Notes under the pieces: generated by a model | The model's database searches: none | Seen by the model: only the letters and a program-made list of their open reading frames with translations | Told to the model about the DNA's origin: nothing | Made by a program: the position numbers and the translations under genes | Assembly: GCA_009667805.1 (NCBI GenBank) | Contig: CM019075.1 | Span: 17,476,376-17,540,375 of the forward strand | Source of the DNA: Leptobrachium leishanense | Lineage: Eukaryota; Chordata; Amphibia; Anura; Megophryidae | DNA: 64,000 nucleotides | Reading direction: 5' to 3' | Shown here: positions 22,639 to 33,985 of the stretch, in pieces | Layout of the letters: each line of letters opens with the position of its first letter | How positions within the stretch are numbered: position 1 is the first letter of the stretch

Positions 22639-23205
22639 TTGGATGGCGCTTCACAGGACAATGATCCAAAACACACTGCAAATGCAATCCAGGAGTTTTC
22701 AGAGGAAAGAAGTAGAATATTCTGCAAAGGTCGAGTCAATCACCTGATCTCAACCCAATTGAGCAGCATTTCACTTGCTGAAGGCAAAACTAAAGGTAAA
22801 AAAGACCCACAAAAAACAACTGAAGACAGCTGCAGTTAGAGCCTGGCAAAGCATCAGAAAAGAGGACACCAAGTCTTTGGTAATGTCCATGGGTTCCAGA
22901 CTTCAGGCAGTCATTGCCAGTAAAGGATTATCAACAAAATATTAAAAATGAACATTTTATTTATGATTATATTTATTTGTCCAATTACATTTGAGCCCCT
23001 GAAAATGGGGGGGGACTGTGTATAAAAGTATTTGCAGTTCTGAAAATTTGTACTTGATATTTATGTTCAACCCCTTGAATTAAAGCTGAAAGTCTGCACT
23101 TCACATTCATTTGGATTGTTTCATTTTAATTTTATTCTGGTGGCATACAGAGCCTAAAGTATGAAAATTGCACCTGTGTCCAAATATATATGGACCGAAC
23201 GGTAT
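22639..23205 (+). pseudogene. Tc1/mariner transposase C-terminal fragment with 3' end
   Basis: The fragment begins in the second catalytic region ([15 protein letters not shown]). It continues through sequence resembling the third catalytic region (TCAATCACCTGATCTCAACC, then ATTGAGCAGC, which reads as a SPDLNPIE-like segment in a shifted frame). It ends with RAWQSI, LVMSM and RLQAVIASKG. Past the stop it shows a typical 3' UTR and an inverted-repeat-like CCAAATATATATGGACC. The 5' half is missing. It belongs to a different Tc1 family from the two copies near 52 and 58 kb. Confidence 0.75.
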
Positions 23206-24060
23206 ATATTTAGGATGCAAAAACAGATCCCCATGAAGAAGTAAAGCAAGTAACTGTCCATCTCGGAATAGAAATTGAGTGGCAACAATTCCTTGATGCT
23301 CCATTGAGGAACCTCACTTAATCATGCAATTGTTATCCGCCTCAGTCCAGGGAGAACAGAGCGGGCAGGAAAAATTCATATTACTGTAGAAAAGAGGAGA
23401 CAGAGAACATGTTACTGGCTGCTGGTGCCAACTTTACTTTACTGTGGCCAGAGCAGCCCTGCTCTAGCTTCCCCCAGCATCACCCCCCCCCCCTACAGGA
23501 AGCCCAATGGCCCACAATCGATCTCAGTAATGCATTGTTTCATTGCAATAAGAAAAATGTATTACTGATGTCAGCATTGCAAAAATAGATATGGGGACAT
23601 TGTAATGGGAACACGCAGGGGTTTGTCCAAAACACGAGGAACAGAAGCAGCCCGTTATTCGTCCGTCCCTTCTCTGTCCCAGAACCACAACAGGAAACCA
23701 ACAGTCACCTTCCGTACTACCCGACTGGTAGTCCTGACATTGCAGAGATTCCCCTCAGATGACCATTGAGACGTGATCCTTTGTAAAAGCAGGAATGAAT
23801 GACTTTATTTACAGGGTCTACATTTACAAAATAAACAGGGGGAATGTATGGGAAAACACGCCCCAGCGTTTACATGCTGCAGAGTTTCCCAATAGCCTCC
23901 CACTCACGCACACCCTGGTGAAACAAAGGCTAAAGCAAGAGGGCAGGGAGAACCAGCACAAGCCAGTTCATAGGGGGTGGTTAAACCAACACGAACAAAC
24001 AACTCCAGGAACATGCCCAAACAAATCCACTACATACAATATGGCAATGCCCAAACGCTC
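23206..24060. other. No recognisable feature
   Basis: Mixed-composition sequence with a C run near 23485. No family motif, tandem repeat or convincing ORF is seen. Confidence 0.35.
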
Positions 24061-24062
24061 TA

Positions 24063-25609
24063 TGAACAGTCTGTCATAATCGCCCATAGTCTGTGGGCAC
24101 GCGGCTGGCATCTGCTCCTCTCCAAAGGAAACAAAGTCCATATGTAATGTGTGCAATGCTGTGAGTGCCCGCACCAGCAAGTCTCGAACGCTTGGAATCC
24201 AAGTCTTTATCAAAAGGTGGTGGAGGCTTCCATCACATATCTTCCCCCTTTCCAATAGACTAACCAGGAACCAGATCCTAAACAGATTTGTGTTATTCTG
24301 CACCCAATTCCCAAAAAGTTTGTTTCCTTCCATTGACATTGTGGTTCAGTCCACAACCACAGATGCGCTCATCCACTCCTTATATTCTTTCAGGAGCCAC
24401 ACAGGGGTAACAATGTTTGCAGCATAGCATGGGAAGATCTTTCCAGTGCCAGGGCAATATACAGGTGCTAACGAGATACTCACTGAGCCATCCTCGGCAT
24501 CTCCCTTAGATTGTTTCTGCCGCTGGGGAGATGTAGCACCAGTGCCTTCTCCCTTTAGTCCTGTCAGACGCTGAAGAGAATACGGGGAAGCTGGTGTCTC
24601 CACGACCATGGATTGGTCTGACTTCCCTGTATCTTGGGGGCACACCTTTGAAACACTCAGTCACATCCATGATCCCAAAGCAAGCACCCTCCACATCCAG
24701 AGAAGGGGGTCAGCAGGATACTGTCGCTGGGAGAAAGGGACATCATCATGCAGGAGCTCAATCTGCCACTGGGGAAAAGTACCGCCTGTACTCTCTCCCT
24801 GGAATATACACTGCTGCTCTGGATAGAGACTGACTGCCTCATCTCCCTGGAGCTCACTGCATCGCCGGAGCAAGGCTGGGAGGGCTGTGGACTCTTTGGG
24901 CTTCTCCACCACTGTGTGGCTCTTTTCCCGTCGCCCAAAATCTGGAACAGAAGGCTGCAGGCAGAGGTCAACAGCTCCCTGCTTCGATGCCAGCTCCTCT
25001 CCTCAGGTGGTTGAAAGCTCCAAAGGCTACTCCACCAACAAAATGAGGTAATTGACCGCTGTGATGGTCACCACTACAAGTTGGGGATCTGGGTCAGCTG
25101 CCTCGCATCTTGGAAGCATGGTTGGGAGGGCTTCAGTCTCCTTCACATCTATAGAGTCCACTGTTGGCCAGGCCCTATTTAGTTTTTCAAGCTCCTGTAC
25201 CCATTCTTAGCTGGGAGCGCACTGTTGGGGGATCATCTGCCCAAGAGTATTAGTGGGAGCTGTAGTCTCACACAAACTCACAAGACAGTCTTTCTTCAAG
25301 GAGTTCACTACCTGAGGTTGTGTAGTCTCCCTAATGGATGCATCTCAATTGCAGCCCTGTATTAGATCCATTGGGAGATTAGGTAGCTGGAGCATTACAC
25401 TACACTACATTTATGGCACTGCCCAAATGATCCACGAAAAGTCTCTGCAATAATCTCCCGTAGTCTGTGGGTACAAGGCTGGCATCTGCTCCTCTCCAAA
25501 GGGCACAAAGTCCATATGTAGTGCGGGCAATGCTGTGAAGTGCCTGCACAGCCCAGTCTCGAACAATTGGAATCCAAGTCTTTCAAAAGGTGGCAGAGCC
25601 TACCGTTAC
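24063..25609 (-). repeat. Unidentified repeated sequence with directly duplicated ends
   Basis: The segments 24063-24237 and 25424-25609 are about 85-90 percent alike by eye. They share CATAGTCTGTGGG or CGTAGTCTGTGGG, GGCTGGCATCTGCTCCTCTC, AAAGTCCATATGTA and GGAATCCAAGTCTTT. On the - strand both read as WIPSVRDLL or a variant, then FGEEQMPAACPQT or a variant, so the unit may derive from coding sequence. The 1.2 kb between them holds several short open - strand frames rich in S, P and Q, with no domain I know. It could be an LTR-type element or an internally duplicated repeat. I do not recognise it. Confidence 0.4.
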
Positions 25610-25988
25610 AGACATCTCTTTATTTTTTTTTCCGTGTCTACTCATTTCCAGTCCAATAGACAATCATGACGCCTCAATGTGAAATAGGGTCCTAAATGTC
25701 CTCTAATGTACATATTTTTTTAAAGAATTTTAGGGAGCACTCAGGCATATGGTAATGGAGGAACCCAACAGAATGGATTTCCATGGAGTTTACCTGAGCT
25801 GTAACTTATAGTTTCCGGACTCTTATAAAGAGCGAAAAAAAGCCTCAGACAAGAGACTGTTGAGCCAAGAAACAAGATCATAAAATTGACCTTTTATTTA
25901 ATACAATTAAAACTGCATATATTTCACTGATTTACAAATAGAATTGACATGTCAACTATCTATACTTCGAAAAATTAAATAAATTTCA
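25610..25988. other. Left flank of the DIRS element
   Basis: AT-rich sequence without a gene. It ends at the DIRS left terminus. No target-site duplication is expected or seen. Confidence 0.4.
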
Positions 25989-26200
25989 AATTGTAATGCA
26001 CGGACTCAGAGGCTCCTATTGCGTTTCTTTCTTGCTTTATAAATCACAGCAGCAAGGTACAATAAAGTTGAACTGAAAAAAACTTCAAACAAGGTGTAAA
26101 CATAAGAGACATATAATCCCTCCCCATCCCTCCAGCCAATCCTGTCGCCTTCTCTCTTCTATAAATCGATCCCGGGTAGTGTCCTAAGGCCTCTTTCTTG
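25989..26200 (+). repeat. DIRS left inverted terminal repeat
   Basis: The 180-bp core 26021-26200, from GCGTTTCTTTCTTGC to GGCCTCTTTCTTG, is nearly identical in reverse complement to 31179-31358. The outer 33 bp (25989-26021) match the right repeat only partly, with GGCTCC here against CGAGTA on the other side. The repeat probably contains promoter signals, but I see no clear TATA box. Confidence 0.92.
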
Positions 26201-26504
26201 CTGCTAGCGACTAAGATAAGTATCGCTCTGCTCATTATTGAATTTTGCGCGCATTTGTTTATTTTTGCGGTTTCCCCCGGCTTCAACCGCGGGGATCCCT
26301 CGACGCTAGCGTTCTAAACGCCCCCTGCATGTTATGTAATATATGTTACTTTGCTTGGTTTCATCCCGGTCCTCCGGCGCTGGCGGGGTGGAGCTTCCTC
26401 CCGGGCGCACGGAGCATCGTGGTGCCGCGCATGCGCAATCGTCTTCGCGCGCTTTTCTCTCAGTCTCCTCTGACATCCCTAGAGAGTAACCGGAGCTCTC
26501 AAGC

Positions 26505-28020
26505 ATGCCGCGCCAAAAACCCCAGACAAAAGCTCTGTCCCCTGCGGAGGCTTCCGAGGATTCAGATGGCTCGGATGAGCAGATTCCCGACCAGGCTAGT
26601 AAACCTTCCCCTAAAACTCACATAACTCCTCAGCTCCATACCCCTTCACTTCCCCAACTCGACCCTGCTATACAGGCCTCTATTAACACGGCCGTTTTTA
26701 ATGCAGTCGCCGTGCTGTCGGCTGACTTTAAATCAACCCTGGCTGAAGCCATTGCCGATGTTAAAAATATGACCCCGCTATCAGCGGATACTGATCAAGG
26801 CACCCCACTCACCACGGTGAGGCCTCCAGAGCCGCCCCCTGCCTCGTGCTGCGGGCAAGAAGTCAGTGCACAAATCCAAACATACCCAGAGAGGGGCTGG
26901 CAACCCCTTACCAATGCCAATGGATTCTGTGCCTGACACATCTGCACGTAAAAGAGCCCTCAACCGCCGGGCGTTAGTGGCGGATACCCCCCAAAAACGT
27001 GCAAGACCCTCAAACTCCACTCTGGAGATAGAGGAAGATCCTCTGAGCGAGGACCCAGATTCAGAGTCAGATGAAGGGGAGGCAGTAGATGCCTTGGAAA
27101 TCCATGCCCCTGAAGACGAATTTCTAATCTCTGACCCCGTATTCCCCTCATCCACTCCGGAAACGGAGTTGATCTACGACCCCATGGGAATCCCTTTATT
27201 CTGTCCTGAAGACCTGCAACACCCAAAATCCACAGAGTGGACCCCCCAACCTCACGTGGCACGTTATGTGGACGCGAGGTTGCGTAAAAATTTAGACAAG
27301 GGCACACGGGCAAAAATGAAGGCCGAATGCCCTCGCCCGGTGACTGAAGGAAAAACCTCTGTCACACCCGAAATTGATGCCAGCTTTCTCCAATATGTTG
27401 AACCCCAGGGCTGGTCCGCGAAGAGAGGTGTGGACCATGCCTTCCGCTTATGTCAGGACAAATTGCTTGACGTGGCGGGGCCGCTGGTCCGTCTCTTAGA
27501 TGCCGCAGAATCTGCGCGCCTAAACCAAACCCCACTTTGCCCCTCAGCGATCTCAAACTGGGCACTTCGCTCCCTAAGTTTCCTGGGGAACGCCAATACC
27601 GCTCTTGCTACGGAAAGGCGTAGATCAATCCTTTTAAAAGTCGATCCCACCTTAGCGTCCATTGCGGGCACAGACCAAGCCGCCAAAGCAAAAGGCTTTT
27701 TGTTCGGCAAGGGATTTCTAAAAGATATGGGGGAATATTCCGGAGCCTTTACCACTATAGACAAGGTGTCCCACTCCCTTAAGAAGATTTTCCCAAAACG
27801 TGTTTTTGGGAGGGCCGGTAGAACACGGGGCCGTGCTACCGGCCGTGCGGGTTTTACCAACACCAACCGCCCTACCCCAGGCCCCAATAATTATGGCTCC
27901 AACACCGGCAACACCGGTTATGAATTCCACCAGCCGCAGTTCTTCCCCTCGAGATCCAGACCCTGGAGAGGACGAGGATTCAGAGGATACAGAGGCACTT
28001 ACCCATCCAGGAGGCCCTCA
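26505..28020 (+). pseudogene. DIRS Gag-like ORF1
   Basis: The start MPRQKPQTKALSPAEASEDS is at 26505. The frame shifts once near 26845, then continues with VHKSKHTQRGAGNPLP, an acidic stretch (EEDPLSEDPDSESDEGEAVD), a middle domain with RLLDAAESARLNQ, and an RG-rich tail (FGRAGRTRGRATGRAG). Acidic-middle-RG organisation is usual for DIRS Gag, the probable nucleocapsid. The downstream frame stays open past the natural end because the RT N-terminus overlaps in another frame. Confidence 0.7.
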
Positions 28021-29990
28021 GGTGAGACCTCTCCTCCTCTCTGCACAGTTGTTCCAAGTAGGGGGCCGACTAAGACTTTTTACCCACAGGTGGGCGACCA
28101 TGACCAACGACATGTGGATCTTACAGACTATTCAGGGCTTCACCATCGAATTTATTTCCCCGCCGTTCCAAACACACCAACCACTGGGTATCCCACTATC
28201 ACCAGACGATGCATGTCTGATAAATCAAGAACTCAAAGAACTGAGACGGAAAGGCGCTATAGAACCGGCCCCTTATCCGCCCACAGGTTTCGTCAGCAAC
28301 CTGTTCCTAGTGGCGAAAAAGGGGGCGGGATGCGTCCAGTAATAAACCTAAAGGCCCTAAACGCATTTGTCGTGTACAGACACTTCAAAATGGAAGGGGT
28401 TCACCTCTTACGGGACATGTTACACAAGGGCGACTATCTAGCAAAGATCGACTTACACGACACCTACCTCACAGTCCCCATAGCCGACCACTGTCGAAAC
28501 TTTCTCTGTTTCCGCTGGGGGGAATCAATGTGGCGGTTCCGCTGCCTTCCGTTCGGCCTGTCTTCGGCTCCTTGGTGTTTCACCAAGCTCCTGAAACCGG
28601 TCGTCGCGGAACTCAGATCGAAAGGGGTTCGTCTAATAATCTACCTCGACGATATCCTCCTGATGGCCGCCTCTCCACCACTCTTACGGGTTCACGTGCA
28701 GTGGACGGTGTCCATTCTTCAGGAACTAGGCTTCCTGATAAATGCGGAGAAATCCATTCTGGACCCGTCTTCTGTCCTGGAATTCCTGGGATTTGTGGTG
28801 GACCCCATAAAATTATCCTTGAGCCTTCCCGAGACAAAATGCAAAACTATTCTAAAAGAATCTCGCTCGCTACTGCGTCGCCAAACAGTACCACTCAGGG
28901 ACTTGGCGCGCATAATAGGTTTACTGACGGCCTCAAAATTAGCGATTTGGCCAGCTCCCCTTCACTATCGGGCCCTCCAACACCTGAAGGCCCATTTCCT
29001 CCGGGAGGGGAAGCTGTACACCGATCATATCCTGTTGTCCACGGAAGCCTGTTCGGATCTCCGTTGGTGGATCCGGAGCCTCCGGTGCTCCAACGGAGAT
29101 CCATTCAGCCCCTTCCAGTGAGACTGACGATCGAAACGGATGCCTGCCTCACAGGTTGGGGGGCTCGTTGCGGATCCCTTCAAACGGGGGGAAGTTGGTC
29201 CCTTCTGGAACGCCAGACCCATATAAACGGGCTAGAACTTCTGGCGGCACTGTTCGGCCTGCAGTGCTTTGCGAGGTCTCACCACAGTTGCGGTCTACTG
29301 CTGAAGATGGACAATTTCCGGCGGTACGCTATATCAACGGTATGGGGGGTCCTCGCTCAGTGCTGTTGACCTCTCTGGCCACCGAGCTTTGGACCTGGTG
29401 TTTCGAGCGGGACTTAGAAATTCAGGCACAGTTCATTCCGGGTCTATCGAATGTTATCGCAGACTGGAACTCAAGGCACACCAGGGACTGCGGGGATTGG
29501 CGATTGCGGCCTTCAGTTTTCTCCGCCGCATCTTAGAATTGTGGGGTCCTCTCCGAGTGGACCTGTTCGCGTCTCGACTGAATGCACAGTTGCATCGGTT
29601 TTTCAGTTGGAGACCGGACCCGGAAGCGCTGGCGACAGATGCTTTCCTACAGCAATGGAACCAGCATCGCCACTACGCGTTTCCCCCGTTTCACCTAGTG
29701 GGTCGCACACTCCACCACACTCTGACACAACACGCAGAAATAGTCCTGGTCGTTCCATTCTGGGAGAATCAGCCGTGGTTCCCGATGCTGCTGCAGATGA
29801 TAGCAGATTTTCCAGACTGCTGCCGGCCCTTCCGGACCTCCTCCAGGATGCAGACTTGTCACCTCATCCCTTGTTCTCACCCGACGGCTGTCGACTGTTG
29901 GCGTGTCTGGTGTCGGGGGTCCCGGCCTCTCCGGGGAAGTTTCGGAACGGACTTCCGCGCTCCTCAGGGGAGCGTGGGCCCCAGGCACCA
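27990..29990 (+). pseudogene. DIRS reverse transcriptase and RNase H, frameshifted
   Basis: The N-terminal part lies in one frame (LQTIQGFTIEF, then ELRRKGAIEPAPYPPTGFVS). Near 28320 the reading moves to the next frame, with MRPVINLKALNAFV, KIDLHDTYLTVPI, FRCLPFGLSSAPWCFTKLLK and the catalytic YLDDILL. After 29121 the RNase H reads in a third frame (IETDACLTGWGA, INGLELLAALFGL). Further shifts lie near 29320, 29500 and 29805, with fragments LATELWTWCFERD, LWGPLRVDLFASRLNAQL and HYAFPPFHLV. The indel near 28320 is in a G run. These enzymes make element DNA; the copy cannot encode an intact one. Confidence 0.85.
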
Positions 29991-30003
29991 GAGCCTGCTA
30001 TGA

Positions 30004-30855
30004 CTCTGCTGGAACTGCTGGTTTCATTGGTGCCTGGGACGGAACGTGGATCCCTTTCAGGCTCCTCTGAGGCTCGTGCTGGACTTTCTGTCCGAGACTT
30101 TTGACTCGGGTAAAGCCTATCGCACTGTTAACGTTTTTCGGTCAGCCTTATCGGCCCAACACGTGGGATTTCAAGGGATACCACTGGGTCGCCACCCATT
30201 GGTCTGTAGACTCCTGCGGGGCATGAGACTCTCTCGTCCCCCTCTCCCTCGTTACTCGACCACTTGGGATGTTTCATTACTTTTACGCTTCATCTCCCAG
30301 TGGCCATCTAACGAGTTCCTCTCACTTCATCAACTTTCCGCTAAACTAGTTGCACTACTCTGTCTGATCTCCTGTAAAAGGGTAGGGGATGTTCGTGCTC
30401 TGGACTTTCGGGCTCGATCTTTTGTGCCCGAAGGGGTCAGATTCGACATCACTAGACGTACCAAGACCTCCTTAACTTCTGTACTCTATCCTGCTTTCCC
30501 AGACTCACCTCAGTTATGTCCAGTTCTCTGTTTACAGGAATACGAAATACGCACTGCTACTTTGCGCTCCCTGCGACAGTCTCCTTTGTTTATTTCGTTT
30601 AGGACGCCCCATCGCGCGGTTGGTTCCACGACATTAGCGCGCTGGTTAAAATGGCTTCTTTCCCTCGCAGGTGTTGATGTATCGATTTATGGTGCCCACT
30701 CGGTGCGCTCTGCTATGGCTTCTTCCTCGGTGGCCGCTGGATGCCGCCTTGAAGATCTCCTTAAGGCTGCGGATTGGTCTAGAGAGTCTACCTTTAAGAC
30801 TTTTTATTTCAAGCCGATTGTTCACTGGTCCGCACCCCTGGTAGATCAGCTTTGA
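30004..30855 (+). CDS. DIRS tyrosine recombinase, open frame
   Basis: The frame is open from 30004; the first methionine is at 30046. It covers the core-binding region (VDPFQAPLRLVLDFLSETFD, TVNVFRSALS) and the catalytic domain. The first arginine region is LISCKRVGDVRALDF, the HxxR box is YGAHSVRSAMASSSV, and the nucleophile tyrosine is probably in FKTFYFKP. In DIRS elements this enzyme joins the circular DNA into the genome. All four motif regions are present, so it may be the least damaged part of the element. A stop at 30001-30003 separates it from the frame upstream. Confidence 0.85.
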   Translation, partial: LCWNCWFHWCLGRNVDPFQAPLRLVLDFLSETFDSGKAYRTVNVFRSALSAQHVGFQGIPLGRHPLVCRLLRGMRLSRPPLPRYSTTWDVSLLLRFISQWPSNEFLSLHQLSAKLVALLCLISCKRVGDVRALDFRARSFVPEGVRFDITRRTKTSLTSVLYPAFPDSPQLCPVLCLQEYEIRTATLRSLRQSPLFISFRTPHRAVGSTTLARWLKWLLSLAGVDVSIYGAHSVRSAMASSSVAAGCRLEDLLKAADWSRESTFKTFYFKPIVHWSAPLVDQL

Positions 30856-30859
30856 ACTC

Positions 30860-30958
30860 GCAATAGGAGCCTCTGAGTCCGTGCATTACAATTACAGAAT
30901 TTTTCTAAGAATGAAGGGAAGTTTGAATTGTAATAAAGGACTCAGAGGCGAGTATTGC
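30860..30958 (+). repeat. DIRS internal complementary region (ICR)
   Basis: The first 34 bp (from GCAATAGGAGCCTCTGAG) are the exact reverse complement of the left outer end 25989-26022. The rest (to GACTCAGAGGCGAGTATTGC) is the reverse complement of the right outer end, 31357-31425, with one visible mismatch. The two halves meet at AATT. In the DIRS replication model this region templates the join between the two ends to make the circle. Confidence 0.93.
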
Positions 30959-31178
30959 CCGCCTCTCCCACCCTCTTCATGGGGGTTGTCGTACCAGTCA
31001 TTGCCGGCTTGCTCCTTATTTGGTGTATTTCTGATTATTTTCATGTATCTGCTCTCTCTCCAGCTCCCTGATTTCGCACTGACTTCGTCGATCTTCCATT
31101 CCCCTGCTGGAACTGTGTTTTTTCGGTCTTTTCGGAATTCCGCCTCTAAATATGTTCGTGTGGATGTTCTGCCTGCAC

Positions 31179-31425
31179 CAAGAAAGAGGCCTTAGGACAC
31201 TACCCGGGATCGATTTATAGAAGAGAGAAGGCGACAGGATTGGCTGGAGGGATGGGGAGGGATTATATGTCTCTTATGTTTACACCTTGTTTGAAGTTTT
31301 TTTCAGTTCAACTTTATTGTACCTTGCTGCTGTGATTTATAAAGCAAGAAAGAAACGCAATACTCGCCTCTGAGTCCTTTATTACAATTCAAACTTCCCT
31401 TCATTCTTAGGAAAATTCTGTAATT
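31179..31425 (+). repeat. DIRS right inverted terminal repeat and extension
   Basis: 31179-31358 is the reverse complement of the left ITR. 31359-31425 continues with AATACTCGCCTCTGAGTCC and a roughly 35-bp extension (AAACTTCCCTTCATTC) absent from the left end. The extension is mirrored in the ICR, which fixes the element end at TAATT, 31425. Confidence 0.92.
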
Positions 31426-32550
31426 AAATGCAATCCTTAGTAATTTGTAGCACATCAAAGAGATATATGTTAATTGCTAATCAGTCGTATTTGGACATCA
31501 AACGGAGTACATGCACTGTTTTCCGAATCTGTATATTATCGCGATTCATGAAGTATTAGTTCTTAGTCTATAACATGAATCACCATACTGGAATTCTTAT
31601 TCATAATAATCAGATCAAAGTTGTCATTTGTTAGTCTATATAGCTTAAAGTGACCACATGAGGGAAATCTTCCCAAGAGCTTATAGCCTTCACTTTAGGG
31701 CTTCTACAAAGCAGTATGCTTAGAGATAGATTCAAAACAATCGTATCCAGATGGATTTTTTAAACAATTCTATTCAACAGACAATATTAACTTCGTATTC
31801 GATACCCAATACTAGGGTTGACATTAGATCGGAGAATCACGCAAATAATGAAGCTTCTTAATAGATAACTAATCAATCACTTTGATTTTCTTCAGATTAA
31901 ATAGTGGATGATTTCTCCAATCGATCCATGAATACAATGTTATGAAAGTCTTATGATAGTTTGTATTCTGATATAAATTCATATGGTGTAATAACCCTTC
32001 TAGCATCAAGGAGAGCTCTTATAAGATTGAATTATTCAGCACAGAATCATCAGACATGCCGGCATCTAGCTTCCCAATATATTCTCAAAGATCTTCAAAT
32101 AGGGTCAGATTTTGCTCCAATTTGCACTGTATTAATGAGGACAAAAAATGTCAAGATAATCCCAACTGATGCGTGCAGTAACAAATGTCTTTTTAAGTTA
32201 AATAAGACAACTGATCATAAAAGCATTCCATGTAATCGTTAAAGAAATAAAGTGCTTTAAAGCCAGACAAATAAGTACATAGAACCTTTCGGCAATGGAA
32301 TTCACGCTTAAAGTACCTAACAATCGCTTTCTCCGATACGTTTAATTAATCACTCGTATCTCTGTATCATAGCGTATTTCGTAATATTGCCTGGTTAGAC
32401 TAGATCAAATTAACTACTTTCGTGCAACCGTCATTAGGATATAAATGCATCAATTTCCGATACTGTCATATATCATTCCTGCATATCAAAACATCCAAAT
32501 ATCGATTTGACAGTACTAGCCTAGAGGTTCTCAAAAATTATTTGTAAGAG
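31426..32550. other. AT-rich non-coding sequence, possibly pseudo-LTR of PLE-3
   Basis: No gene is visible; the 93-residue frame at 31961 has no family signature. The stretch lies 3' of HHR-C on the - strand and could be the rest of the PLE-3 non-coding region. That is positional inference. Confidence 0.3.
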
Positions 32551-32593
32551 AGCATTCAACGCGCGTTTCGCATATACGATCCTCAGGAATGCT
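32551..32593 (-). ncRNA. Hammerhead-like ribozyme (HHR-C)
   Basis: On the - strand, AGCATTC pairs perfectly with GAATGCT (7-bp stem I). The core CTGAGGA fits CTGANGA exactly. GAAA is present and stem III is ACGCGCGT, ending in GTT at the cleavage site. Stem II (TCGTATATGC) is short and pairs poorly, which is the weak point. Orientation agrees with PLE-3. Confidence 0.72.
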
Positions 32594-33059
32594 AACTACA
32601 TAGTGTAGCTGGATTCCTTTTAAAGACCTTCGCTTATTATTCATTAGGTCACGTGGAATTTATTCTCCAGTTGAATCGTTGCCATGATTCCAAGGTTAAG
32701 ATGTATTTCATTGGTTCTCTAAGTCACGTGACTATCTGAACCAATCATGTATAATCTGTTCTACCAAGATGTATAGCTGAAAAAAACTCTGTCATATTTA
32801 ATTCCGCCAAACAAACTATCTTGGAGAATTACCTCTTGCTCGCCATCTATTATTTCTCCACTCTTAAGGGAAGCACTATTCGTATTTGTTCATATTGTAA
32901 TTAATCAAATTATCATCTTTGATTTACAAGCAATAAAAACTAGGATGTAACGATACACTTTTTTTAGATCGAGTACGAGTACCGATACTTTTATTTAATG
33001 TCATGTGGACGCTTTCCAAAATAGGAACAGATCATAAAAATTTATATATTGACCGACTC

Positions 33060-33680
33060 ACATGGTTTTGCCCGACTCACATGGGTTTGCCCCCAGGTCA
33101 CATGGATTTGCACCCAGGTCTCATGGATTTACCCCCAGTCTCATGGATTTACCCCCAGGCCATGTTGGCCCCCAGGTCTCATGGATTTACCTCCCAGGTC
33201 TCATGGATTGGCCCCCAGCTCTCATGGATTTGCCCCCAGGTCTCATGGATTGGCCCCCAGCTCTCATGGATTTGCCCCCAGGCTCATGGATTGGCCCCCA
33301 GTCTCATGGATTTGCCCCCAGGTCTCATGGATTGGCCCCCAGGTCTCATGGATTTGCCCCCAGGTCTCATGGATTGGCCCCCAGGTCTCATGGATTTGCC
33401 CCCAGGTCTCATGGATTTGCCCCAGGTCTCATGGATTTGCCCCCAGGTCTTATGGATTTGCCCCCAGGTCTCATGGATTTGCCCCCAGGTCTCATGGATT
33501 TGCCCCCAGGTCTCATGGATTGGCCCCTAGGTCTCATGGATTTGCCCCCGGTCTCATGGATTTGCTCCCAGGTCTCATGGATTTGCTCCCAGGTCTCATG
33601 GATTTGCCCCGCAGCTCTCATGGATTGGCCCCGCAGCTCTCATGGATTTGCCCGCAGCTCTCATGGATTGGCCCCCAGCT
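33060..33680. repeat. 21-bp minisatellite (CATGGATTTGCCCCCAGGTCT)
   Basis: About 29 units of roughly 21 bp, with the variants GGATTGGCCCC, CAGCTCT and shortened copies. The period divides by three and lacks stops, so three frames stay open and give proteins like repeated HGFAPRS. There is no sign of selection for any frame. Confidence 0.93.
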
Positions 33681-33985
33681 CGAACGCTGGGGAAGCTGGC
33701 CGTGTGCATGTAAAGCACGCGGCCAGCGTTCCCCTCCGGCGCGCCAAATACTCACCCTTCCTGAAGTTCCGGTCTCTGGGCAGTGATGCGGTCACGTGGC
33801 CGCCGGGCGCATCTGTGACGCTGCCTCCAGCCGAGAGGCCCGTCACAGGAGCGCCGGCGGCCACGTGACCGCATCACTGCCCAGAGACCGGAACTTCAGG
33901 AAGGGTGAGTATTTGGCGCGCCGAAGGGAACGCTGGCCGCGTGCTTTTCATGCACGCGGCCAGCTTCCCCAGCCCCGCGGATACC
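33680..33985. repeat. Long GC-rich inverted repeat, arms about 130 bp
   Basis: The left arm, about 33680-33815 (CTGGGGAAGCTGGCC, GCGCGCCAAATACTCACCC, TTCCGGTCTCTGGGCAGTGA), returns as its reverse complement at about 33853-33985. The central spacer is about 37 bp. It sits within the hAT element beside the minisatellite. Confidence 0.88.

Larger units (their letters stand above)
25989..31425 (+). mobile_element. DIRS retrotransposon, full-length structure, coding decayed
   Basis: This 5.4-kb element has inverted terminal repeats (ITRs), a gag-like ORF, an RT and RNase H region, a tyrosine recombinase, and an internal complementary region (ICR) that mirrors both outer ends. This is the defining layout of DIRS elements, which integrate by a tyrosine recombinase through a circular intermediate. 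There is no target-site duplication, as expected. At least five apparent frameshifts affect gag and RT-RH, while the recombinase ORF is open. The copy is unlikely to be autonomous. Confidence 0.92.

Noticed and set aside
33003..33868. Three overlapping long open frames rich in HGFAPRS-type repeats
   Set aside because: They arise because the 21-bp minisatellite unit is divisible by three and has no stop codon. There is no start context, domain or homology.
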